Source of the DNA: Persicaria tinctoria
Taxonomy: Eukaryota; Streptophyta; Magnoliopsida; Caryophyllales; Polygonaceae
DNA: 64,000 nucleotides
Assembly (NCBI GenBank): GCA_037127255.1
Contig: JBANSL010000013.1
Location: forward strand, 28,987,688-29,051,687
Direction: 5' to 3'
The notes under the pieces were generated by a model. It was given only the letters and a program-made list of their open reading frames with translations. It ran no database searches and had not been told where the DNA came from. Position numbers and translations under genes: made by a program. This document shows positions 1 to 8,798 of this stretch, one piece after another (position 1 is the stretch's first letter; each line of letters starts with the position of its first letter).

Positions 1-1139
1 TCCGAATATCCCTCGTCCATTTGTTCGTGAACCAACCTTCTGGTCCGACGAGCCATCGCGAGCCACCGACGACGCCCAGAACTCCGATCGAGAGCTCCGA
101 AGTCGCGAACTCCCTCGGTGATACTCTATGATTGTGAATACTGTGTGATGGATTGTTCTGTTGCCGGTCTGCTAGCCAGATAAGTACCTCCGGGGCTTAC
201 TCAGTAACCAATACCTCCTGCCTGATGTGTCATATAGTATGTAGGTGTTGCATATGCATAAGAGCATGTCGTGTAGTATCATGCTTAGGAATTGCATTTA
301 CGAATGAGCATCCTTATTCTGTATGCGTTTGAATACAGAACGGCCATTATCTGTGAGTCCTAGAGTCCTTGCTAGGGTCATAGGGCAGCCCAGCTTCATC
401 GGGTGTTGTCCTCCTCGAGTCATTTGTATATATCACGAGATACGAGATGGGCATGAGATATGATATGATGATGAGATTTGATATGATTATAGCATCGAAC
501 TGGTCAGTCTCCACCCTATCTGTAAGGGGGGTGGTGGTAGAAGAGGGATATATCACTTGGTATTCTTTGTTAAGGCCTTCCTCAATATTCTGCGCATATG
601 AATTAGGAGCATGATAGTGTGGTTTTATTTCAGTACTGCATGAAGGCATCCTTTACTCTAGGTATAGGCGTATTATATGTCCTCAGCGCGGTCAGAGGAC
701 CCGCGGGCGGACTCTTGGCCTAACTTGGTGGTATAGTTTCAGGTACCCGATACACTGCTTGATTTTGTGCTGTTATGACGGGGTCTATTCACATGGCGGA
801 GAGTGAGTGTTTGAAACCTGACTTCACCAGATTCACGCTTTTGGGATTTCTCCCTAATTGTATTCTGTTTTGACCCGGCTCTGCCGTGGCACTGGTTGAA
901 TCACTTTCAGAACTTATTCCCTTTGCATTATAAAGGATTTCCCGCGTTGTAGACTTAGGACAGGTACAGGAGTTTACCCCGGGGTCTCTAACGGACCTTC
1001 CAGATTTGGGTGTAAAATCCCACTTTAAACTACACATCTTCGATTTAAAACCTTCAACCTGTACTCGGGGCGCAAGATCTCAACGAGGGGTTTCATCCCT
1101 CACAACGTAACTCAGGAATCATAATCCCAGGCCGTTACA
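1..1139 (+). mobile_element. Right end of a long LTR (TGTAACGG...CCGTTACA family)
   Basis: The stretch ends in GGCCGTTACA and matches the last ~1.1 kb of the complete solo LTR at 17645-20712. Shared blocks include the gagccaccgacgacgccca block near 70, the tgtagacttaggacag block near 947, and the tail preceding CCGTTACA. Compared with that copy, the sequence between about position 121 and the later matching block lacks roughly 1 kb, so this copy has an internal deletion. No internal retrotransposon domain follows, so it is a solo LTR or the 3' LTR of an element lying outside the window. LTRs over 3 kb with these ends occur in some plant Gypsy lineages such as Tekay/Del; that lineage assignment is inference. 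Confidence 0.75.
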
Positions 1140-2284
1140 TTGTCTTTGTTCCTCACCGATCTACTGCTGAAATTCGACCACTTTTATGCTTTCGCAAATC
1201 TTTTTCTACAAGTATTCGCTCTCAATGGAAGCAGAAATGTCTGCCTCTCTCAACCGCGCTCGCCATCCTAATCCTAACCCTAATCCATTCTATTTTAATT
1301 TGGAATAAGTTTGATTGAGATGATTTGAATCTAATTGTTTGTTTGGTAATCAAAACTAGGACAAACGATTATTTCTTCTATCTGTTCCTATCATTGGAGT
1401 TGGGGGAGAAGTATGTATTCCATGGGAGAGAGCTTAAGGGTAAGTGCATCCAAGACTTGGAAAATTTAATAAGGACCTGTGTGTAATTTAGTTGAAATTG
1501 TCTTGTCAATAGTCATTTTGAAATCTTGTCAGTAACCCTTATGAGAATCATTCTTTCAATGAATTTCAAATGTTTAAGGCTGATTTGTTGTTATACAAAA
1601 ATATTTTACAAATACCATCATTAGTTTCGATGTTGACTAAATGTCCTCAAAAAATACGGGTCCTGTTGAACAACGACTGTCTCGTTAAATATATGCACGA
1701 TTATCAATACCATCACCGACTTCTAGAGACAAAAAAACTTCTATATTCACCAACATTCAAAATCGGCACTTCTTTGTGGTCAACATAATAATGATTTTGA
1801 TGCCTTGAATGCAAACAAAGTAATAATGAGTTATAAATATTATTTATTGAAAAGCGTTTATATTACGTATTTATTAAAATCTAAAACAAACTTTGATATT
1901 GCACCATAGATAACTAGTATTTTCAAATTAATGGAAGGATGGGAATAGGATCGATTTTCACATGAATATCATTAATATACGGTTAGAACTTTTTTTTAAA
2001 AAAAATGTTTAAAACTAAATTCATTATATATGTAATTTACAATAAGTTAATTTCTCAAAAAAAAATCATAATCTACATTTATTACAGTATGTAAAATAAA
2101 TTTGGTAAGCTTAGGATTTGAACTAGAATTTTGAATTAATCTTTAAAAATCTATTAAAATTGTATTCCACTTGATAAAATTCTAAAATTTTAATAATTCA
2201 TTAAAATATCCATGTTAAATGTTAATCCATTAGTAATATTTAAAATCTCTAGAACATTTCTAACCTACCGAAATTAAATATTCG

Positions 2285-2285
<1 letters not shown>
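1140..2285. other. Spacer, no supported gene
   Basis: The DNA is AT-rich. A 27-codon frame starting at 1225 (beginning MEAEMSASLNRARHPNPN) sits just right of the LTR and could be a scrap of an exon, but it has no recognisable domain. From about 1790 onward there are only A/T runs. Confidence 0.5.

Positions 2286-2338
<53 letters not shown>
2286..2338. repeat. (AT)n microsatellite
   Basis: An uninterrupted alternating AT run of about 53 bases abuts the CACTA-derived repeat array. It may have replaced that element's left terminus. Confidence 0.95.
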
Positions 2339-2341
<3 letters not shown>

Positions 2342-3873
2342 ACAACGATTTTTTTAACTATACGTTGTCTTTATACCGTACTAGACAACAATTCGAATAT
2401 GCCTTACACAAAGGTTTTACGAACCATTTTCTTTGAGAAGTCTTGTGTATATATAACAACAGTTCTTTAAATATCTGTTGTCCTTTTAACTTACTAAACG
2501 ACGATTTTATTCAGCCTTAGACAACGGTTTTAATAACCGTTTTCTTTGAGACGTCTTCTATGTAAGTAAAAACGGTTTTTTAAATATTCGTTGTCTTTAT
2601 AATGTAATAGACAACGATTTTAATCAGCCTTACACAACAGTTTTATAAACCGTTTTCTTTGAAAAGTCTTTTGTATATATAACAATGGTTCTTTAAATAT
2701 TCGTTGTCTTTTTAAACTTACAAAACGCCGATTTTATTCAGCTTTAGACAACGGTTTTAATAACCGTTTTCTTTGAGACGTCTTCTATATATAACAACGG
2801 TTTTTCAAATATTTGTTGTCTTTATAACGTAATAGACAACGATTCGAATCGACCTTACACAACGGTTTTATGAACCGTTTTCTTTAAGAAGTCTTTTGTA
2901 TATAACAACGGTTCTTTAAATATCCGTTTTCTTTTCAACTTACAAAATGCCAATCTTATTTAGCCTTATACAACGGTTTTAATAACCGTTTTCTTTGAGA
3001 CGTGTTCTATATATAACAATGGTTTTTTAAATATTCGTTGTCTTTATAACGTAATAGACAACGATTATAATCGGTCTTATACAACGGTTTTATGAACCGT
3101 TTTCTTTGAGAAGTCTTTTGTATATATAATAATGGTTCTTTAAAAATCCGTTGTCTTTTCAACTTACTAAATGCTGATTTTATTCGGCCTTAGACAACGG
3201 TTTTAATAATCGCTTTCTTTGAGACGTCGTCTATACATTTAACAACGGTTCTTTAAATAACCATTGTCTTTTAAACTTGCTAAAAACCGATTTTATTCAG
3301 CCATAGACAACGGTTTTAATAACCGTTTTCTTTATAACGTATTCTATATATATAACAATGATTTTTTTAAATATTTGTTGTCTTTATAACCTAATAGACA
3401 ACGATTCTAATAGGCCTTACACAATGGTTTTACGAACCGTTTTCTTTGAGGTGTCTTCTGTACCTATAACAACGGTTCTTTAAATATTCGTTGTCTTTTC
3501 AACTTATAAATACCAATTTTATTTAATCGAAGACAACGGTATTAATAACCGCTTTCTTTGAGACGTATTCTATATATATAACAATGGTTTTTTAAATATT
3601 CGTTGTCTTTATAACCTAATAGACAAAGATTTTAATAGGCCTTACACAACGGTTTTATGAACCGTACGTTTTCTTTGAGAACTCTTTTGTATATATAAAA
3701 ACGGTTTTTTAAATACCCGTTGTCTTTATAAATACAAGCACACAGAAAGACCACGGTTAAATCTTATAACCGTTGTTCGTCCCAAAAATCTCAAAAAAAA
3801 TTTCAACATAGACACCATGTTTATAGAAATCGTTGTCTATGCAGCGTCTTATAATATACATTTTGTACTAGTG
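2339..3873 (-). mobile_element. Truncated CACTA (CMC/EnSpm) element end with repeat array
   Basis: The right edge reads ttttgtactagtg, the reverse complement of CACTAGTACAAAA, a CACTA-type terminus. Inward from it lie about a dozen degenerate repeats of roughly 112 bp. Each carries an inverted motif of the form acaacggtttt...aaccgtttt and a gttgtcttt block, and two alternating variants give a ~225-bp higher-order unit. Such dense subterminal repeats are typical transposase-binding regions of CACTA elements. No left CACTA terminus and no transposase were found, so this is an end fragment or a very short derivative. Confidence 0.75.
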
Positions 3874-4572
3874 CAAAGCTTACGGAAACTTCGCCAAATT
3901 GTAACTACTAAAAAAATTACAAAAATCCCTACGAAATATAGCCCATGATCATGTCAACAATGCACATGTCCACTTACTTGTAACCTACTGTCAAAATAGA
4001 ACTGCAAAATCCATATGAATATTTTGAACCCAAGCCTTGCAGGCCATCATCACCACTCCACAGTTGTCCACCAAATGAAAATGAGGATGCTCCTCTGATC
4101 TCTAATGCCCTATTTGAGCCTCAGGTACACCCAACAATTTAGTCTCAGTTGCCACTGGTTCATAACCTTCCACAAGTTACTGAGTTGTCCAATGTTTTAA
4201 GTTGATTGCATCAATTTTCCTCCTTGTCAAATTGCCCCAAAGAAAGTCCCAATATAACCTATACATGCTCTCTGGTAGCTTCAAACTAAGCACACCTGTC
4301 CAACAACAAGTACTTGGAGTAACACCACAAGCAACCAACATAGTAACTTCAGAATTTACTACCACAACATCATAATTAAGCACACGTCTGAACTAATGCA
4401 ACCTTTCTAGCAATTTGCCATTAACTTGCCGACATTGATACCTATTACACTTGCCAACAACATCACATATTGCATCTTGGCACTTCCCACATCACATTAC
4501 ACAACTGCATTTGTAGCCCAAGACCATCCTTGCATACAACCACAAACTTGATAGGTAGGTAACTTTACCTCT

Positions 4573-5658
4573 TCAAAAGGAAATGAGTTGTCTAGCTCCC
4601 TTCTTCCTGAACTCAATATCATTGCAATCTAGTGCAAATTCATAAGCCATGGCAAGCAATCCACCCGGATCAAACACTAAAATACCCGGCAGACCCAATG
4701 GATTGAAGTAATGAGCAAGCAAATGTGGAGATTCATTACCCTGACTGATCACCTCCGCCCATTGACAATTGTCATTAGCTTTTACCCTTCTAAGATAGTT
4801 CCACTTGCTATCATCTCCAGGGTCGAAAATTAACATGTATGGACAACTAAGGTTTATCTCCACTAACAATTTGGAACTCAGATACTGTTGTGGCTTCCCT
4901 GGCTTAATTGAAGAACTTTTAATCTTGATACCTCCACTAGGCCTTTTATCAAACACTTGGTGTGCAGTTTCAGTTTCTACCAGATTAACTAAAACTTCAC
5001 CATTTTCAACTCGTTCACCCGATTTGATCTTGATCGAACTAGTCAAAACATCACCCATTTCATTCATTCCTTCTAATTCGGTTTCAACTACTATCACTAA
5101 AGGGTAGGGCATTACCTTCGGATGCTCGACTTGCGATAATGGGCATTGAATTTGAAGATCTTTTGGAAGCAAGTTGAATTCAGTTTCTTGGGTTGTTCCT
5201 TCAAGTTTCATCTCTTGGATTGGTTCTTCGATCTCGTCGATTTCAAGGGTGAAGTCTTTGTCACAAATGGTATGCTAGTCCTCTTCCGAATGACCTCGAT
5301 CGTCTTCTTTAGGGCGTCGTGGTTGATTTCGCTCGCTCTTGCTCATGTCGTCTTCAATTACTTGCTCTGCAACAATCGGTGGGGAAGGGGCGACTTCTTG
5401 ATTTCCATTCGCAACTGGATTGCAGGGGCAACTGATTGGAGGCATGCCCATCGTCCTTCGGAGTTCATTGATTGTCCTGTAAAAGCGGCGATCCCGTTTG
5501 ATTCGGCGTCGTTCATCCGCGATTGTGGTGCTCCCACTCCCGATTGAATCGCCCAAATGATCAATCGGTGGCATCCCAAGGTAAGCTCTGATTTCGTTGA
5601 GATTTTTGTAGAATCGTCGATCCGATTCTTCCCTTCGCATAACCCATTGTCCATCCAT
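4573..5658 (-). pseudogene. Unidentified 361-codon frame with one internal TAG
   Basis: I do not recognise this protein. A frame starting MDGQWVMRREE runs 127 codons to a TAG at 5275-5277. The same frame then continues 21 codons to an ATG at 5211 and on for 212 codons to 4573, so one nonsense codon divides a single long frame. The N-terminal half holds two copies of a ~24-residue motif of the form DRRFYxxxNElRxxxGMPPI, at about residues 13-37 and 57-80. The middle is rich in Glu, Ser and Lys. The C-terminal part (ending FRKKGARQLISF) contains a Trp/Tyr-rich stretch and a repeated FDPG motif. A TGA lies in frame just upstream of the first ATG. Its position after an LTR and primer site suggests a retroelement or captured host gene product, not a known Gag. 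The TAG could be a disabling mutation, a read-through stop or an assembly error. Confidence 0.5.
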
Positions 5659-5760
5659 TGCCGCCTGACCTTCAACTTCTGTCGTCTTCTTGATTTCTAG
5701 GTCACCGCCTCACCGGAACAAAAAATTCAGGGGAGGGAAAAAAAAAAGAGGAATCAACCA

Positions 5761-5772
5761 GCTCATATACCA
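5761..5772 (-). other. Primer-binding site, tRNA-iMet type
   Basis: The minus strand reads TGGTATATGAGC, against the usual Copia site TGGTATCAGAGC (10 of 12 identical). It lies directly inside the 198-bp LTR. Confidence 0.65.
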
Positions 5773-5775
5773 TTT

Positions 5776-5973
5776 TGTCATGTCCTGACATGATTTAAGT
5801 GAAAGGAAAGGTAGAGATTAGGGAAGAAAGAGTTTACTGTTAGGGAAAAAGGTATAGGGAAAGAGAAAGGTAAGAGAGATTTGTTTAATTATTCAATGGA
5901 TGATCCACAATTATAACTAAGGGTATATTATATATTAATACCCAATATTATCTATATAACCCTATACATGACA
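5776..5973 (-). repeat. 198-bp LTR of Copia-like element
   Basis: On the minus strand it begins TGTCATGTATAGGG and ends AGGACATGACA, giving the inverted termini TGTCATGT/ACATGACA. A TATA-like GGTTATATAG lies near its start and polypyrimidine tracts follow. Its 5'-LTR identity rests on the tRNA-like primer site four bases downstream. Confidence 0.65.
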
Positions 5974-6863
5974 CACATATGTAGAAAAAAAATATTTTGA
6001 ATTATATTCCACCAATTATTGAATTTTTTAAATTAATTAAAAAAGACTTCATTTTAAAGAGAGATTAACTTTCAATTTTTTTGTTTACCGATCGAGTACC
6101 ATGATGCAGTCCAAATCTCATGTTACTCCATTGATATTTCCATTATTTTGAATTACAATGATTAATATAATTTGATTTATTCTTCTTTTCATATAATGAT
6201 ATAATATTTTCTTGTTAATTTAATTCGTAAATATATCCTTCCATTACAACAAAAGTTCACATAAAGAACATATATATAATAGTATCGCAAAGTATCTCCA
6301 TGGATCATGCTGGTCACTGTTTTGTTGATACAAACTCTCTCTCCTTTGACTTTCTCGGGTTTTGACCATAATTAAATTCTCTCAAATGTCTAATTAGTTA
6401 ATCCACTCTATTTACGGAGTATTATATAATGCTGAATTTGCATACATGATTTGAATTATTATGTGTTTTTTTTTATCGAAAATTATTACTATGTGTTACT
6501 TTACGCCTATTTGACTTTCCATGTCAACTATTTTTTTATTTCACACAGTTTGTCAACTAAGCCTTCCTGTTAGACACCAAATGGCAAATGCACAGATCAG
6601 CCAGCTTTTTAAAACTTTTAATTTTAATATTTTATATAATTTTAATTGAAATAAATATAAAATTTGAGGGTTCATTTGGTAGTATAAGATTGTGTAAGGT
6701 AAACAGAATGGAAACAAAATATGTACGAGAAAATGTATTGTATTTAAGTTTTGTTAGTTAAGATTAGAGAAGAATACTATTTTTTGTATGAAAATTAAGA
6801 TAGAATACTAGAATAGTAATAATTAGAAGAGTAATGTGGATATGATTACCTTACCCCTTGTTC
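5974..6863. other. AT-rich spacer
   Basis: It contains only A/T runs and short unstructured sequence. I see no coding potential, RNA gene or element ends. Confidence 0.6.
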
Positions 6864-7442
6864 ATATAGGTGATTGAAAGGGTTTAGAAAATTAGAGAGA
6901 GAGTCTCTAAAAAACCCAACCCCTTAACCCTTCTAACCACCACCACCATCTCATCTTATTTCCGGCCACCACCGCCACTCGCTCCGTCTGTCGTCAATCG
7001 GCCCCTCACCACCATCAACGATCCTGGGTGGATGTAGTTTGTGCGTCCATCGAACCGCTTCCCCCTCCTAATCCTAAACTCGGGCCCCTTCCACAAATCA
7101 TCATCTCCTCCCTCCAATCGGCTTGATCGTTGGCTGATTTCGGGCTCCATGTCCTCCATCATCGTTGTCCAACCCTCAATTTGTTGTTTGTCGACGTCTT
7201 TTGGGTCGTCTCACTACCTCTCTCCTTGCCTTGGTTTCGGTGCTCTCCCCTTCATTTGGCATGGGGCGCCGCTTGTCCGCCTGTCGGTGGGCGCTTCCAC
7301 CGCTCTCCGGTGGCCGTCGTCGCCGCTGTTCGGGTGGGCATCCATGGCTGAAACCCTCTCGCTCCTCCTTGATCCTTGGGGCCTAAGTTTCGGGTCCTTG
7401 GGGCCCAAGATTCGGGTCCTTAGGACCCAAGGTTTGGAGGAA

Positions 7443-7460
7443 CCCCCCCCCCCCCCCCCG
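7443..7460. repeat. Run of 18 C
   Basis: A homopolymer C tract lies inside the retro-inserted block, shortly before the hAT MITE. Its length may be unreliable because homopolymers are hard to sequence. Confidence 0.9.
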
Positions 7461-7486
7461 AAAGGGTTGAAACCACTCTTTGAGAT

Positions 7487-7819
7487 AGGGTTGCTCAAAA
7501 AGTGAACCGGCCCGAAAATCGAACCTAAACCGAGTCGAAAAATCGGTTTCGGTCTAGCCCGAAAATACTTCGGTTCGGGCCACGGTTCGTAAAAATACTC
7601 CGGAACCTAACCGGAAAATTCGGTTTTCGGCCCGAATGAACCGTACATACAGTGACTTGCCATGTATAAAATGAAGGTTACATTCACTGCGTAAATATTA
7701 CACATTGTAATATACGTATTATAGATATATAAATAATAATATTACACTGTAATACAGTATATATTAGTAGTATATTAATATACATATATATAGATATTAA
7801 TATATAAATAAAATATGTG

Positions 7820-7867
<48 letters not shown>

Positions 7868-8055
7868 AATGTGTATTTTATATTAAAAAAAGGGTTCGGT
7901 TTTTTCGGGCCACGGACCGAAAAAACCGAAAACCGGATACTCGGTTTCGGGCCGGGTTTCGGTTCGACCTCTTCAAAAAATCGGGTCGTCGGTTCCGGCC
8001 CGAACCGTTTGACTCGGTTCGGTTCGGGCCAGTTCGGCCCGTTTGAGCCACCCTA
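7487..8055. mobile_element. hAT-type MITE, 569 bp
   Basis: The termini are TAGGGTTGCTCAAA on the left and, in reverse complement, TAGGGTGGCTCAAAC on the right. The 8-bp flanks CTTTGAGA (7479-7486) and CTTTGAGC (8056-8063) differ at one base, fitting a hAT TSD. Subterminal DNA is packed with CGGTTCGG/CCGAAACC-type motifs in both orientations. The centre is AT-rich with a TA microsatellite. It has no transposase, so it is non-autonomous. Confidence 0.8.
7825..7865. repeat. (TA)n microsatellite
   Basis: An alternating TA run of about 40 bases lies in the middle of the hAT MITE. Confidence 0.9.
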
Positions 8056-8521
8056 CTTTGAGCATACCCCAAAAGGGCCTAAATCCCGTAAGGGGTTGAA
8101 TATCCCGTTAGGGTTTAAATAAAGTCTCTTTCGCCTAAAAGGGATTTAAGGTGCGCGGCTCCCAGGGTGGTTCTTGGTGTGATCTCTGTTGTTTTTAGCA
8201 TTCCTCTTCCGTGTGTAGGAAATTCCTGGGAGGATCGTCTTCACCTCCCACAGGACTACCCCTGATTTACCGCCGGCCAACGGTGTCGCCGTCTGGGGAT
8301 GCTTGGCATCGGATCCTAGTCTACGTTGTCTCCAGCATATACGGGTTTGGCTCGCTTGATCGTCCGGGTTTCTACGCCTCCCACTTTGTTGTTGTTGCAC
8401 CTTTTTTATATGTAGAGATGGTTACACCGTTTGCCGACCTAGTCGGCCTCTCGAGTTGCTAGGTATGCTTGGCTCTCGAATTATTTCCTAATCAAAACAA
8501 ATATATATAGGTGATTGAAAG

Positions 8522-8790
8522 ACGGGAAATAAAACCAATTTTGTATGAAAAGTTAGGAGAACAGGGTAATGATTAAAAATTATGACATTAATGTATCTTG
8601 AACGTACTATAAATGGACTAGGTACATTCATTTCATTTCCCTTTGCCTTTCCAAAATTTAAACCAAATGGGCCCTTAGTTTAATTAGCTTTTTGAATAGC
8701 CTTCAATAGTTACTTACCAAAGCTTTCAGGAGATTTTTTTTATTCACATGTTTTCATTAGCAACCCTAAAACCCGTATTTAACAAACACC
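8522..8790. other. Remnant of an older MITE interrupted by a hAT
   Basis: The part next to the hAT insertion (about 8690-8798) and the sequence beyond its right end (11754 to about 11830) together resemble the short element at 48506-48821. Both contain a variant of caaacacNatactagcttat and end with ctaccattttNNcaa. The hAT element therefore landed in an older MITE copy. No gene is seen. Confidence 0.5.
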
Positions 8791-8798
8791 ATACTAGC

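Larger units (their letters stand above)
3874..5973 (-). mobile_element. Left-truncated Copia-like element with 198-bp LTR, minus strand
   Basis: On the minus strand the order is an LTR (5973 to 5776), a tRNA-iMet-like primer-binding site (5772 to 5761), an untranslated leader, a 361-codon frame (5658 to 4573), and about 700 bases without coding potential. No second LTR is visible before the CACTA terminus at 3873, so the 3' part has been lost. There is no sign of integrase, RT or RNase H, so it is probably a non-autonomous element. The sequence after LTR position 5973 begins cacat, but no partner TSD remains to test. Confidence 0.55.
6881..8504 (+). mobile_element. Retro-inserted sequence with 17-bp TSD
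   Basis: ATATAGGTGATTGAAAG occurs at 6864-6880 and again at 8505-8521, exactly flanking this block. A long TSD like this is typical of LINE-type target-primed insertion. The right end (ttcctaatcaaaacaaatat) is A-rich, suggesting a plus orientation. The left part (6900-7440) is GC-rich, with proline/serine-type frames on both strands that have no recognised domain. The right part (8064-8500) is unique moderately GC-rich DNA. After removing the hAT element inside it, about 1.05 kb remains: a non-autonomous non-LTR element, a truncated LINE or a retrocopy of a transcript. Confidence 0.6.

Noticed and set aside
1225..1308. 27-codon frame next to the left LTR
   Set aside because: It is too short, has no domain and no splice context that can be checked.
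7041..7505. 154-residue proline/serine-rich frame and overlapping frames on both strands
   Set aside because: It is driven by GC-rich composition and has no domain. It ends in the C run and hAT MITE and lies inside the retro-inserted block.
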